A stretch of 64,000 nucleotides of DNA. Origin: Streptomyces lincolnensis (GTDB lineage: Bacteria > Actinomycetota > Actinomycetes > Streptomycetales > Streptomycetaceae). Both the position numbers and the translations under genes were made by a program. Below the pieces are notes generated by a model. The model did no database searches, was not told where the DNA came from, and saw only the letters and a list, made by a program, of their open reading frames with translations. Below are positions 6,158-15,812 of the stretch, piece by piece (the first letter of the stretch is position 1; each line of letters begins with the position of its first letter). The stretch spans positions 1-64,000 of the forward strand of contig NZ_JAIHON010000011.1 in assembly GCF_021173675.1 (NCBI RefSeq). Direction: 5' to 3'.

Positions 6158-9145
6158 GTGCCGCACCGCGAACCGCAGGTCCCGCCGCAGCCGTTCAGCC
6201 GCAAGTCGTTCCTGCGGGGCATGGCCGCCGTCGGCGTCGCCCCGCTGCTCCCGGCCCTCCTCCCCTCCCCCGCCCGGTCCGCGCCGTCGGGCGGGCCGGC
6301 ATTCCCCTTGACCCGGGCGGGCGCCGCCGTCGACGTGTTCGTGGACGCGGCGGACGACCCCGCCGTGGTCCGCGCGGCCGGGGACCTCCAGGCGGACGTG
6401 GAACGGGTCGGTGGCGTACGGCCGCGGCTGCTGCACGCGCTGCCCGAGCGGACGGCGCTGCTGGTCGTGGTGGGCACGCTCGGCGCGAGTCCGGTCGTGG
6501 ACCGGCTGGTCGCCGACCGGAGGCTGGACGTCTCGGGGGTGAAGGGGCGCTGGGAGGCCTCGGTGACCCAAGTGGTGGAGCGCCCGCTGCCGGGCGTGGA
6601 CCGGGCCCTGGTCATCGCGGGCAGCGACCGGCGCGGCACGATCTTCGGCGTCTACGACACCTCGGAACGCATCGGCGTCTCGCCCTGGTACTGGTGGGCC
6701 GACGTGCCCGTGGAGCGCCGCGACACCGTGACCGTGCCCGCGGGTCCCCTCAAGCGGTACGAGCCGTCCGTCCGTTACCGGGGCATCTTCATCAACGACG
6801 AGCAGAACCTGACCACTTGGTCCCACCGGACCCAGGAGCCGGACAAGAACATCGGCCCGGAGACGTACAAGCGGGTCTTCGAGCTGCTGCTGCGTCTGAA
6901 GGCCAACTACCTCTGGCCCGCCATGCATCCGTACTCCGACTTCTTCAACAAGCACCGCGAGAACCCCGAACTCGCCGACCGCTACGGCATCGTCGTCGGC
7001 TCCAGCCACCCCGAGGCGCTGCTCCGCAACGGCGTCCACGAGTGGGAGCCGTGGGCCAAGGAGCATCCCGGCGTGGACGGGACCCCGCCGGTCTACGACT
7101 ACACGGTGAACCCGGCCGTCATCTCCGCCTACTGGAGAGCCCGGGCGAGACAGAACGCGTCGTACGAGAGCAGTTGGACCCTCGGCATGCGCGGGCTGCA
7201 CGACAGCGCGCTGGAGACGAAGTACGCGACGACGATCCCGGAGAAGGTGGTGGTGATGAACGACATCATCGCCGACCAGCGCCGGATCCTGGCCGAGGAG
7301 GTCGGCACCGCGGCCGAGCCGCAGATCTTCATCCCGTACAAGGAGGTCCTGGAGCTGTACAACGCGGGCGTTCAGGTCCCCGAGGACGTCACGCTGATCT
7401 GGCCCGACGACAACCACGGCAACATGCGCCAGCTGCCGAACGACGCCGAGCGGGCCCGGCCGGGCGGCAACGGCATCTACTACCACCTCTCCTACTGGGG
7501 CCGCCCGCGCAGCTATCTGTGGCTGGACACCACCCAACTGGCCAAGGTCTGGCAGGAGTTGCGTCGGGTGTACGAGCACGGCGTCGACCGGATGTGGATC
7601 TTCAACGTTGGGGACGTCAAGTCGATCGAGACCGGGCTGTCCTTCTCCCTGGACATGGCCTGGGACGTGGACCGCTGGAAGGCCGACGGGGCGAACGACG
7701 TGGAGGCCTTCGTCGCCGAGTGGGCGGGGCGGCAGTTCGGGCGGCGGTACGGCCGGGAGATCGCCGCGATCCGTACCGAGTACTACCGTCTCGCGGCCGA
7801 GCGGCGGCCGGAGTTCATCGACCGCGCGATGTTCTCCGTGGTCCATCACGGCGACGAGGCCGGACGCCGGCTGGCGTCCTACGACCGGCTGCTGGAGCGG
7901 ACCCGGGCACTGGGCGCCAAGCTGCCCGAGGCGTACCGGGACGCCTACTACGAGCTCGTCGAATACCCGGTGCACGGGGCCTACTTGATGAACCTGAAGT
8001 ACTACTGGGCGGACCGCAACGCGCTCGCGGTGCGGCAGGGTCGCGGGGCCGGGACCAACCGCTTCGCGGACCTGGCCGAGGCCGCGCACACGGCGGAGGC
8101 GGCGATCACCCGGCGGTACAACACCGAGGTGGCGGGCGGGAAATGGGACGGGATCGTCAATCCGTACCCCTCCCAGATCCCCAAGGCGCCCGGCCGACCG
8201 GCCGTCACCCGGCTCGCCCGGCAGGAGACCTCGGGGCTCGGGGTGGCGGCCGAGGGCAACGAGACCGGAGCGGTCCGGCCGCTGTCGTTCTCCTCCTACA
8301 CCCGGGACCGCCGCTTCGTGGACGTCTTCACCACCGGTTTCCTGCCCGTGGACTGGACGGCCGAGGCCGGCGCGCCCTGGGTGCTGCTGAGCACGGCGGG
8401 CGGTTCGGTCACCGAGCAGACGCGGGTCTGGGTGGAGATCGACTGGGCGCGTGCTCCCGAGGGCACCCACGACGTCACGGTCACCGTGTCCGGCGCCGGG
8501 CGGCAGGTCGAGGTGCCGCTGCGGGTGGTCAACGACGGGGAGCGGGCGCGCGGACGGGCGCGGGGCTTCGTGGAGGCCCACGGCTACGTCTCGATCGACG
8601 CCGTGCACACCGAGAGGCGGATCGCGCGCGGCGGCGCCCGCTGGCGGACCGTACGCGGACTGGGCCGGCGCAGCGCCGCGCTCGAAGCCGTGCCGTCGAC
8701 GGCCGCGTCCGTGACCGACGACATCTCCCGCCGGGCGCCGGAGCTGAGGTACCGGGTGCGCTTCGCGGGCACCGGGACCTTCCCGGTCACCGTCTTCCGG
8801 CTGCCGTCCCTGGACGAGCGCGGGCACCGGCGGCTGGCCGTCGCTCTCGACGACGGGCCGGTCACCGTCCTGTCGGGCCAGGCGATCGCCACCGGCAACC
8901 GGGGCGACGCGTGGGCCCGCAACGTCGAGGAGGGCGTCGAGAAGCTGACCGCGCACGTGACCGTGCCCGAACCCGGTGAGCATGTGCTGCGGCTGTTCAT
9001 GGTCGACGCGGCGATCACGGTGGACCAGATCGTCATCGACACCGGCGGTCTGCCGGGCAGCTATCTCGCGCCGCCGGAGAGCTATCACCCGGTGTTCAAC
9101 CCGGACCCGGCCTACGGGCCGGGGCTGGACGTTCCCGTCGTGTAG
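6158..9145 (+). CDS. secreted GH115 alpha-glucuronidase (xylan-debranching)
   Basis: A 995-residue protein with GH115 signatures: RGIFINDEQNLTTW, LRLKANYLWPAMHPYSDFF, WPDDNHGNMRQL and YYHLSYWGRPRSYLWL. GH115 enzymes remove (4-O-methyl)glucuronic acid from glucuronoxylan. The N-terminus FSRKSFLRGMAAVGVAPLLPALL resembles a Tat signal (an R-K pair rather than R-R), so export of a folded enzyme is likely. The C-terminal part (about 800-995) is beta-rich and ends like the fifth domain of known GH115 enzymes. The GTG at 6158 has AAGGAAG 7 bp upstream; an in-frame GTG at 6134 overlaps this ribosome site. The released uronic acids would fit the hexuronate cluster at 24-31 kb, but the genes are not contiguous. 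Confidence 0.85.
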   Translation: MPHREPQVPPQPFSRKSFLRGMAAVGVAPLLPALLPSPARSAPSGGPAFPLTRAGAAVDVFVDAADDPAVVRAAGDLQADVERVGGVRPRLLHALPERTALLVVVGTLGASPVVDRLVADRRLDVSGVKGRWEASVTQVVERPLPGVDRALVIAGSDRRGTIFGVYDTSERIGVSPWYWWADVPVERRDTVTVPAGPLKRYEPSVRYRGIFINDEQNLTTWSHRTQEPDKNIGPETYKRVFELLLRLKANYLWPAMHPYSDFFNKHRENPELADRYGIVVGSSHPEALLRNGVHEWEPWAKEHPGVDGTPPVYDYTVNPAVISAYWRARARQNASYESSWTLGMRGLHDSALETKYATTIPEKVVVMNDIIADQRRILAEEVGTAAEPQIFIPYKEVLELYNAGVQVPEDVTLIWPDDNHGNMRQLPNDAERARPGGNGIYYHLSYWGRPRSYLWLDTTQLAKVWQELRRVYEHGVDRMWIFNVGDVKSIETGLSFSLDMAWDVDRWKADGANDVEAFVAEWAGRQFGRRYGREIAAIRTEYYRLAAERRPEFIDRAMFSVVHHGDEAGRRLASYDRLLERTRALGAKLPEAYRDAYYELVEYPVHGAYLMNLKYYWADRNALAVRQGRGAGTNRFADLAEAAHTAEAAITRRYNTEVAGGKWDGIVNPYPSQIPKAPGRPAVTRLARQETSGLGVAAEGNETGAVRPLSFSSYTRDRRFVDVFTTGFLPVDWTAEAGAPWVLLSTAGGSVTEQTRVWVEIDWARAPEGTHDVTVTVSGAGRQVEVPLRVVNDGERARGRARGFVEAHGYVSIDAVHTERRIARGGARWRTVRGLGRRSAALEAVPSTAASVTDDISRRAPELRYRVRFAGTGTFPVTVFRLPSLDERGHRRLAVALDDGPVTVLSGQAIATGNRGDAWARNVEEGVEKLTAHVTVPEPGEHVLRLFMVDAAITVDQIVIDTGGLPGSYLAPPESYHPVFNPDPAYGPGLDVPVV

Positions 9146-9156
9146 TGCCGCGTCCC

Positions 9157-9195
9157 CGTGTGGGCCGCCGGTCCCCCGCGCCGGTGGCCCACACG
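9157..9195 (+). terminator. hairpin terminator after GH115 gene
   Basis: CGTGTGGGCC at 9157 pairs with GGCCCACACG at 9186; the stem continues inward with GCCGG/CCGGT. The structure starts 11 bp after the stop codon. Confidence 0.8.
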
Positions 9196-9290
9196 GTTCC
9201 GCGCAGGCCGCGCGCCGGAAGACGGACGCGGCCTGGTCCTCCCGCCTCGTGCGCCGGAGCGCCCGATGTGCTGGAGTACATCCGAGAACG

Positions 9291-9323
9291 TCGCTGTTGC
9301 TCGACTGGATTCTGTAACAGCGA
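9291..9323. promoter_or_regulatory. 8-bp dyad upstream of LuxR-type regulator
   Basis: TCGCTGTT (9291-9298) and AACAGCGA (9316-9323) are perfect inverted arms separated by 17 bp, 61 bp before the regulator start, a plausible autoregulatory site. The function is inferred from position. Confidence 0.4.
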
Positions 9324-9384
9324 GAGGCTGTGCCGGTATGGGTACAACTGCGTACGCGGACGGGCCTGACACACGGAGAGGGAC

Positions 9385-10191
9385 ATGGCACAGGGGCTGG
9401 CCGGAGCCTACGAACGCATGGCGTCGGTGGCCGTCGCGGCACTGCACGAGCACGACCCCGAGCGGCTGTGGCCCCTGCTGGCGGCCGCTCTGCCCGAGCT
9501 GTGCGGCGGCGACGCCGTGATCTACAAGCTCGACGACTGGAACGAGCGCGCGGGCACGGTGGGCCTCTCCCCCGGCAGCGACACGGCGCTCGACCGGCTG
9601 GAGGGCGAGGCGATCGGCCTGCTGCGGGCGGGCTACCCCTTCGCCGGGCACTACGCGCACGGGCCCGGCAGGACGCCCGTCACGGCACGCCAGGTGGTCG
9701 GAGCGTCCTGGTCGGCCAGCCCGACCGCGCGTCTGCTCGACGACCTCATGGACGTGGACCACGTCCTGGGGATACCGCTCCCGCAGTCGACCACCCCGAT
9801 CACCGGCTGTCTCGTCTACCGCTCCGGCCGGGACTTCACCGACGACCAGGTCCGCCTCGCCGAGCGCCTGCAACCCCTGCTGGCCGCGGTCGAGCAGCAG
9901 CGGCAGCTTCTGCAGCGGTGGCAGCGGCTGGCCACCGCGCACGGGGACACCGCCGAGCCGGTCGCGGACCTGGGCCTGACCCCGCGGGAGACGACCGTCC
10001 TCCTGCTGCTCACCGACGCCCTCACGGCGAGTGCGATGGGCCGCCGGCTGGGCATCTCCGACCGTACGGTCCACAAACACATCGCCAACATCTACCGCAA
10101 GCTCGGCACGCACGACCGCATCAGCACGGTGCTGCGGGCCCAGCGGCTGGGGCTGGTGCCGACGCCGTCGGGGGCCGCGTCGGCGCGCTGA
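9385..10191 (+). CDS. LuxR-family (GAF-like plus HTH) transcriptional regulator
   Basis: A 268-residue protein. The C-terminal 65 residues are a LuxR/GerE helix-turn-helix: LTPRETTVLLLLTDALTASAMGRRLGISDRTVHKHIANIYRKLGTHDRI. The N-terminal 180 residues look like a GAF/PAS-like sensor fold, with no conserved response-regulator Asp region, so it is probably not a phosphorylated receiver but a ligand- or interaction-driven regulator. The start ATG follows GGAGAGGGAC. It is transcribed towards the convergent kinase gene and has no obvious operon partner. Confidence 0.85.
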   Translation: MAQGLAGAYERMASVAVAALHEHDPERLWPLLAAALPELCGGDAVIYKLDDWNERAGTVGLSPGSDTALDRLEGEAIGLLRAGYPFAGHYAHGPGRTPVTARQVVGASWSASPTARLLDDLMDVDHVLGIPLPQSTTPITGCLVYRSGRDFTDDQVRLAERLQPLLAAVEQQRQLLQRWQRLATAHGDTAEPVADLGLTPRETTVLLLLTDALTASAMGRRLGISDRTVHKHIANIYRKLGTHDRISTVLRAQRLGLVPTPSGAASAR

Positions 10192-10214
10192 GCGGGCGGG
10201 CCCGCGTCAGCGCG
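10184..10214. terminator. bidirectional terminator between convergent genes
   Basis: CGCGCTGA (10184-10191) and TCAGCGCG (10207-10214) are perfect arms, extended by GC-rich pairing inside. The stem contains both stop codons, so it can end transcription from the LuxR gene and from the phosphotransferase. Confidence 0.7.
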
Positions 10215-11124
10215 GCAGGGCTTCCGCCATGGCTACGGCGGACGGGTCCAGCGCCCTCTCCCCGTCCTCGATGTCCCAGAGCGCGTTCTGCAGCAACCGT
10301 CCCCGCGTCCAGCCGGCCGCGCGTCGGCGGTCCAGGCCGAGCGTCTCGGTGAGCAGGTCGAAGCGGCGCCGTACGACGCGTGACGGGTCCCCCGCGGCCT
10401 CCACCTGGTCGCACCGGCTGTTCAGGGCGGGCCACAGGTCGAAGCCGGGGTCCCCGGCGAGCGGTTCGGGGTCGATGGCGAGCCAGGGCTCGCGGTCGGC
10501 GGCGAGGACGTTGTCGTAGTGCAGGTCCCAGTGCAGCATCCGGTCGCCCGGCTCGTCGGCCAGTTCGGCCACCGCCGACGCCCAGTCGCGCAGCAGACGC
10601 CGGTCGGCGGGATCCGCCAACGCCTGCGCCGACCGCGGGACCTGCTCCAGCATCGCGGCCGCGATGTCCCCGAGACCGCGCAGCTCCGGTGGGGCGGGGA
10701 CGGCCACCAGCCTCGCCAGCAGTCCGGCCAGGATGCCCATGGCCGTGTCGTCGTCCTCGACCGACGCCAGGGACCGGCCCCCCAGCCGTTCGAGCAGCAT
10801 GCTCCCGTTCTCCGGGTCGTGGTCCAGCAACCGCACCATCCCGTCGCCGTCCCAGGCGCGCAGCCCGACGAGCGCGGCGGTGACCTCCTCCCGCGGCAGC
10901 TGAAGCTTCAGCACCGCCCGGTGACCGTCCGCACGCACCACCGGCAGCACCAGCGACGCCTCCCCGGAACCCGGTGCCCCGTCGCGCCTCAACTCCCAGC
11001 GTTCCAGAACCTCCGCGGCCAGAGCGGGCAGCCGGGCGATCCAGTCCCGCCCCTCCTCCCCGAAGGCCCTGGCGTACGACGCGATCAGCCCGTCGGGGAC
11101 CTCGACCGGGGCTGACGTACGCAT
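10207..11124 (-). CDS. aminoglycoside/hydroxyurea phosphotransferase (APH(6)-like)
   Basis: A 305-residue kinase of the streptomycin 6-phosphotransferase/hydroxyurea phosphotransferase family. The catalytic loop is HWDLHYDNVLAA (Brenner motif H-x-D-x-x-x-x-N) and the metal-binding motif is AIDPEPLAGDPGFDLWP. The N-terminal lobe contains ALKLQLP-like VLKLQLPREE with the ATP-binding Lys. The start is the ATG at 11124, matching the family N-terminus. Such genes are common in Streptomyces chromosomes and may give low-level resistance or phosphorylate an endogenous metabolite; resistance cannot be claimed from sequence. Confidence 0.85.
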   Translation of the reverse strand: MRTSAPVEVPDGLIASYARAFGEEGRDWIARLPALAAEVLERWELRRDGAPGSGEASLVLPVVRADGHRAVLKLQLPREEVTAALVGLRAWDGDGMVRLLDHDPENGSMLLERLGGRSLASVEDDDTAMGILAGLLARLVAVPAPPELRGLGDIAAAMLEQVPRSAQALADPADRRLLRDWASAVAELADEPGDRMLHWDLHYDNVLAADREPWLAIDPEPLAGDPGFDLWPALNSRCDQVEAAGDPSRVVRRRFDLLTETLGLDRRRAAGWTRGRLLQNALWDIEDGERALDPSAVAMAEALPR

Positions 11125-11241
11125 GACGGATTCCCTTCGACGGCGGCGTCGGCCTCTTTCCCCCAACCTATCGACCAACGGTGCGGGCCTTGCCGCAGAC
11201 TGGGTCCTCGTCGCTCTGGTCGCCGTGGCGGAGGGAGAAGG

Positions 11242-11922
11242 ATGCAGCCCGGACCGGGTGAGGAGGAGACGGACGCCGCGGAACTCCGCGCACGGTTGCG
11301 GCATGTCCGCTGGATCGGTGGCGGCAGCGGAGGGGGCAAGTCGACCACGGCGCGACGGCTCGCCGGGCGCCACGGGTGGCGTCTGTACGCGACCGACGAC
11401 GTCATGGCGGAGCACGCCCGACGGGCCACGCCTGAACAGGCCCCCCTGCTGCACGAGTTCATGGCCATGGACATGGACGAGCGGTGGGTGGACCGCTCTC
11501 CGGACGTGATGCTGGAGACGTTCCACTGGTTTCACGGCGAGGGCTTCGGCCTGATCGTCGAGGACCTGCTGCGGCTGCCGCGGGAGCCGGATGTCGTCGT
11601 CGAGGGGTTCCGGCTGTTGCCGCGGCTCGTGAAACCCCTGCTCGCCGCTCCCGAACAAGCCGTCTGGCTCCTGCCCACACCCGGCTTTCGCCAGGCCGCC
11701 TTCCAGAGCCGGGCCGTGCCGGGTGAAGGGTTCGTGTGGAGGACCGGCGATCCGGCCACGGCCGCCCGCAATCTCGCCGCCCGCGACGAGATGTTCACGC
11801 GACGGCTCCAGGAGGAGACCACGCGTCTCCATCTGCACACCGTCCGGGTCGACACCACGATGACGGAGGACGACCTCGCCGAGCGGGTGAGCGTGGTGTT
11901 CCGCGTGCGGCCGTCCTCGTGA
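11242..11922 (+). CDS. P-loop kinase-like ATPase of unknown substrate
   Basis: A 226-residue protein with Walker A GGGSGGGKSTTARRLA near residue 26 and a Walker-B-like region DVVVEGFRLLP. The layout resembles shikimate/uridine-kinase-like small-molecule kinases: after the P-loop comes YATDDVMAEH (a substrate-side Asp-Asp pair), and towards the C-terminus a lid with RDEMFTRRLQEE. AGGGAGAAGG precedes the ATG. It is divergent from the APH gene with 117 bp between them. The substrate is not recognisable. Confidence 0.65.
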   Translation: MQPGPGEEETDAAELRARLRHVRWIGGGSGGGKSTTARRLAGRHGWRLYATDDVMAEHARRATPEQAPLLHEFMAMDMDERWVDRSPDVMLETFHWFHGEGFGLIVEDLLRLPREPDVVVEGFRLLPRLVKPLLAAPEQAVWLLPTPGFRQAAFQSRAVPGEGFVWRTGDPATAARNLAARDEMFTRRLQEETTRLHLHTVRVDTTMTEDDLAERVSVVFRVRPSS

Positions 11923-11955
11923 GCCGCCGCCTCTCCGCGCGGGTCAGGTTCTCGT

Positions 11956-12435
11956 CTACGACGGTGGGGCGTCCGCCGACCCTGCCGCGGGAGCGGGCGT
12001 GGGCTCCAGCACGAAGACGGGGATCACACGGTCGGTCTTCTCCTGGTATTCGGCGTACGGCGGATACGCGGTGACCGCGCGCTTCCACCACTCGGCCTTC
12101 TCGTCCCCGGTGATCTCACGGGCCGTCATGTCCCGGCGCACGGCCCCGTCCTGAAGCTCCACGTGCGGGTCGGCCTTCAGGTTGAGGTACCAGACCGGGT
12201 GACGCGGGAAGCCGCCCTTCGAGGCCACGGCCGCATACCGCCCCTCGTGCTCCACGCGCATCAGCGGGACCTTGCGGATCTTGCCGCTCGTCGCGCCGCG
12301 CATCGTGACGATGACCACGGGCAGACCCGTGTCCCAGAGCGTCGTCCCCTCAGTGCCACCCGAACTCTCGTACAGCTCGACCTGTTCGCGGATCCACTGC
12401 GCCGGACTCGGTACGTACTCGCCCTCAAGAGGCAT
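11956..12435 (-). CDS. deazaflavin (F420)-dependent nitroreductase-family protein
   Basis: About 159 residues of the DDN/FDOR-A family: the core TRGATSGKIRKVPLMRVEHEGRYAAVASKGG followed by HPVWYLNLKADPHVEL is characteristic (in the sequence it begins TMRGATSG). The family uses F420H2 to reduce various substrates or quinones, and the cofactor phosphate-binding residues are in GKIRKVPL. The ATG at 12435 has a GGTGGGGTGG stretch upstream; an in-frame ATG 18 codons earlier is less likely. Convergent with the P-loop kinase gene. Streptomyces make F420, so the assignment is consistent. Confidence 0.83.
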   Translation of the reverse strand: MPLEGEYVPSPAQWIREQVELYESSGGTEGTTLWDTGLPVVIVTMRGATSGKIRKVPLMRVEHEGRYAAVASKGGFPRHPVWYLNLKADPHVELQDGAVRRDMTAREITGDEKAEWWKRAVTAYPPYAEYQEKTDRVIPVFVLEPTPAPAAGSADAPPS

Positions 12436-12538
12436 CGCGGCCACCCCACCGTCGCGTACGGGTTGTGTCGAGCAGTTCAACACACGCACCGCGCGGATTC
12501 ATAGACCGCTCCAAGGGACACAGGTGGTCCATTGCGTG

Positions 12539-12573
12539 CCGGTCGGCGGGGGCTTCCCGCCCCCGCCGACCGG
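12539..12573 (-). terminator. very strong hairpin terminator of mannanase gene
   Basis: CCGGTCGGCGGGGG (12539-12552) pairs perfectly with CCCCCGCCGACCGG (12560-12573) around a 7-nt loop, 14 bp after the mannanase stop. It also faces the F420 gene promoter and insulates the two units. Confidence 0.9.
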
Positions 12574-12586
12574 TACGGACCTCCCG

Positions 12587-14233
12587 TCAACTCGTGCTGC
12601 AGGGCGCGCCGTTGAGGGTGAACGCGGTCGGAGCCGCGTTCGTGGCTCCCTTGGTGCCGATGAAGCCGACGCTGACGGAGCCGCCGACGGGGATGGTGTT
12701 GGTGTAGGAGGCGGGGGTGACGTTGACCGTGCCGCCGCTCTGGGTGGCGGTGCCGCCCCACATGTTGGTGACGGTCTGGCCGTCGGCGAAGGTGAAGCCG
12801 AGCTTCCAGCCGGTGACGGCGGCGGTGCCGGTGTTGCGGACGGCGATCTCGCCCTGGAAGCCGCCCTGCCAGTCGCCCACGACGCGGTAGCCGACGGAGC
12901 AGGTGCCCGTGGGCGCGTCGTCGGTGGTGACGTTCACCGTGGCCGAGCGGGCGGAGCGGTTGCCGGCGGCGTCGCGGGCGTAGACGGCGAAGGTGTACGC
13001 CGTGTCGGCGGTCAGGCCGGTGAGTGTCGTGGAGGGGGTGGCGGAGGAGGCCACCGCGGTCTCCGAGGTGCCGTTGACGCGGACCACGTCGTAGCGCGTC
13101 ACGCCAACGTTGTCGGAGGACGCGGCCCAGGTCAGCGTGGCCGAGGTGGCGGTCACGGCGGAGGCCGTCGGGGTGCCGGGGGCGGTCGGTGCCTGGGTGT
13201 CGGCGGTGCCGCCACCGAAGATCGTGGCTTCCTTCGACGTCTGGGCGATTCCGTTGGCGCCGTTGAAGATGCGCTGGCCCCACGAGCTCAGACGGCTCGG
13301 GTCGAAGTCGATCGCCAGGTCGAGGATCGGGTCGGTGTTGCCGCTCCAGGACCAGGCCAGGTAGCCGAGGTCGAGTTGCTCGGCGGTGGCCATCATGGTG
13401 TCCTCGTCGGGGTCGCCCCACTGGTCGGCGGGACCGCCGAACTCACCGATGAGGAGCGGGAGTTTGGCGTTGACGAAGGCGTTGAGGTAGTCGGTGATCT
13501 CCGCCGCGGTGTCGAAGACGCTGTACATGTGGATCGAGAAGATCAGGTTGCCGGTGGTGTCGGCGTCGTAGACGCTCTGGGCGTTGGCGCGCATGACGCC
13601 CTGCCAGTCCTGGCCCCAGTTGGGCGCGTCCACCATGATCGTGTGCTGGAAACCGGCGGTCCGCAGCTTCTGGATCGCGGCGATGGTGGGGGCGGTCCAG
13701 CCCGCGGGGTTGGTGTTGCCCCAGGGCTCGTTGCCGATGTTGATGATGATGTAGTTCTCCTGGCCGGCCAGGACGTTCTTCAGGCCGATCCAGTAGTCGG
13801 CGGCCTGGTCGAGGGTGCCGGCCGCGGCCTCCTCGCCGTAGCCGGTGGTGTCGTGCACCTCCAGGACGCAGATGAGCCGGTTGGCCTTGCACTGGGTGAT
13901 GACGTTGGCCACGTCCGCGGCGCTGTTGGCGGTCCAGCGATGGCCGTCGGCGAGGACGACACGGACCGTGTTGGCGCCCAGGGCCTTGACGTCGGCCAGG
14001 GACTGCGTCTCGTTCGGGTACCAGGTGTGGGCGTGGTTGACGCCCCGCATCACGAAGTCGTTGCCGTTGGCTTCGAGCAGGCGGCCGTTGCTGATGTGGA
14101 GGCCGGTGGCCCGCGTGCCGGACGGCTCCGCCACCGCGACGGCCGGGAACAGCGCTCCGAGCAGGGCGATCCCCAACAGGGTCGCGAGTCCGGCCAGTAA
14201 ACGAACCAGTGTCGTGCTTCTTGTTCTTCTCAC
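12587..14233 (-). CDS. secreted GH5 endo-beta-mannanase with FN3 and CBM2 domains
   Basis: A 548-residue exported enzyme. A signal peptide (RRTRSTTLVRLLAGLATL ... AVAVA) is followed by a GH5 domain of the mannanase type: FVMRGVNHAHTWYP, GANTVRVVLADGHRW, acid/base Glu in NIGNEPWGN, and nucleophile Glu in LLIGEFGG. Then an FN3 domain (APTAPGTPTASAVTATSATL) and a C-terminal CBM2 with end cysteines (GTCSVGYRVV ... NGAPCSTS) and surface Trp residues. It cuts beta-1,4-mannans; CBM2 would anchor it to cellulose or xylan. The GTG at 14233 follows GGAG; codon 12 is TTA, so translation needs the bldA tRNA. A CebR-type box lies 53 bp upstream. Confidence 0.9.
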   Translation of the reverse strand: MRRTRSTTLVRLLAGLATLLGIALLGALFPAVAVAEPSGTRATGLHISNGRLLEANGNDFVMRGVNHAHTWYPNETQSLADVKALGANTVRVVLADGHRWTANSAADVANVITQCKANRLICVLEVHDTTGYGEEAAAGTLDQAADYWIGLKNVLAGQENYIIINIGNEPWGNTNPAGWTAPTIAAIQKLRTAGFQHTIMVDAPNWGQDWQGVMRANAQSVYDADTTGNLIFSIHMYSVFDTAAEITDYLNAFVNAKLPLLIGEFGGPADQWGDPDEDTMMATAEQLDLGYLAWSWSGNTDPILDLAIDFDPSRLSSWGQRIFNGANGIAQTSKEATIFGGGTADTQAPTAPGTPTASAVTATSATLTWAASSDNVGVTRYDVVRVNGTSETAVASSATPSTTLTGLTADTAYTFAVYARDAAGNRSARSATVNVTTDDAPTGTCSVGYRVVGDWQGGFQGEIAVRNTGTAAVTGWKLGFTFADGQTVTNMWGGTATQSGGTVNVTPASYTNTIPVGGSVSVGFIGTKGATNAAPTAFTLNGAPCSTS

Positions 14234-14285
14234 TGCGACTCCAAGAGTGAGCGCCAAGAAACTCAGGCATCAGAGGAAACAGGGG

Positions 14286-14299
14286 TGGGAGCGCTCCCA
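14286..14299. promoter_or_regulatory. perfect CebR-type operator
   Basis: TGGGAGCGCTCCCA is a 14-bp perfect palindrome identical to the box known for CebR, the LacI-family repressor of cellulose utilisation in Streptomyces, which is released by cello-oligosaccharides. It lies 53 bp upstream of the mannanase start, in the leader or promoter, so the mannanase is probably co-induced with the cellulolytic system. Confidence 0.9.
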
Positions 14300-14364
14300 T
14301 AGAAGCCACTGCGACACGTACACGTCAAGACTTCGCGCACACAGCGAGGCGGAAGGCCCCTGCC

Positions 14365-15812
14365 TCAGCCCGTCAGGGACAGGACGTGGACCTGCCATGC
14401 GTCCAGCGCCACGAACAGGCCCGCGTCGGCCAGTTCGTCGCCCGCGCGGTCGTACGTCTGCCCCGTGAGCAGGTCGGTCAGCCGGTGCTCGCGGCCCCGG
14501 AGGTCGTCCCACGGCAGCGGCACCCGCGCCTGGGCCGGGCGGCCGGAGTCGTTGACGACGACCAAGTGACGCGCATCCGTGTCCGTCCAGCTCCAGGCCA
14601 GCAGGGCGCGGTGGCTGTCGTTGTCCGGCCAGCCCGTCGGGGTCAGTTGGCGCCATGCGCCACGGCGTACGGCGGACGCGGCCTCCAGCAGGCGGCCGTA
14701 GAACTCCCGGGTCGGCTCGTCCACCGGTTCCTCGGGCCTGCGGGCGAGGAAGACGGGCGGGCGGACGCGGCGGCCCTCGAACTGGCCCTCGTGCCAGAGG
14801 GCCGCGCCGGGGAGGGTCGCGACGGTCACGGCCGCGGCCCGGCCGCGCGCGCCGGGGAAGGTGGCGACGGCGCGGGGTTCGTCGTGGTTCTCCAGGAAGC
14901 GCACCAGGCCCTGCTGGTAGGAGAGGTCGGCGTGCAGGTGGGCGCGCACGGAGTCGGCTTCCTCGTGGGCGAGGCGGTCGTGGAGCCGTTTGTCGTAGCA
15001 GTGGTCGAAGCCCTGCTGCTGGAGGGCCGATTCGAGGTCCCAGTAGGCCTCGGCGACGAACAGGAGGTGAGGGTGGCGCTCGCGCACGCGCGGGATGACG
15101 TACGGCCAGAAGTCGTCGGCGGGGATCGGGCCCGCGCGGTCTCCCCAGGTCTTGGCGAAGACGTCGTTCATCAGCAACATCGCCATGTCGCAGCGCACAC
15201 CGTCCGCCTGGTCGCCGACGGAGATCAGCGTGTCGATCGCGGCCGCCCTCAACTCGTCGCTGAAGGCGTTCAGTTGGACCACGTCCGGCCACGGCGCGAA
15301 GAAGGGGTCCCGGCCCCGGGCGTAGATGTGTCCGCCGGTCTCCAGGAAGGCGTCCGGAGCGTGGGCCAGGTCCTCCGGGGTGCCCTGGATGAGGCAGTCG
15401 GGGCGGTCGGTGAGCCAGGGGTGGTCCGGGGCCACGTGGTTGGGGACGTGGTCGAGGATCAACTTCAGCCCGCGTGAGGCCAGTTGGGCGCGAGCGGCGG
15501 CCAGTCCTTCCGGGCCGCCGAGGGAGGCGTCGACGACGTAGTTCCGTACGCAGTACGGGGATCCGGCGATGTCCGTCTCGGTGACGTCGGGCAGGGCGGC
15601 CCGGAAGGACGCCATCAGGCCCTCGTCGCGCAGGGCGATCCGCAGTCCGGCGGGGCTGCGCTCCCAGACGCCCATCAGCCAGACGGTGTCGATGCCGGGC
15701 CTGGCGACCTCGTCCCAGACCTCGCCGGGCACATCGCCCAGGGTGACGGGGCGGCCGTAGCGGCGGCTCAACTCCCCCAGCCAGACGAGCGTGTTGATCT
15801 CGTAGATCACCG

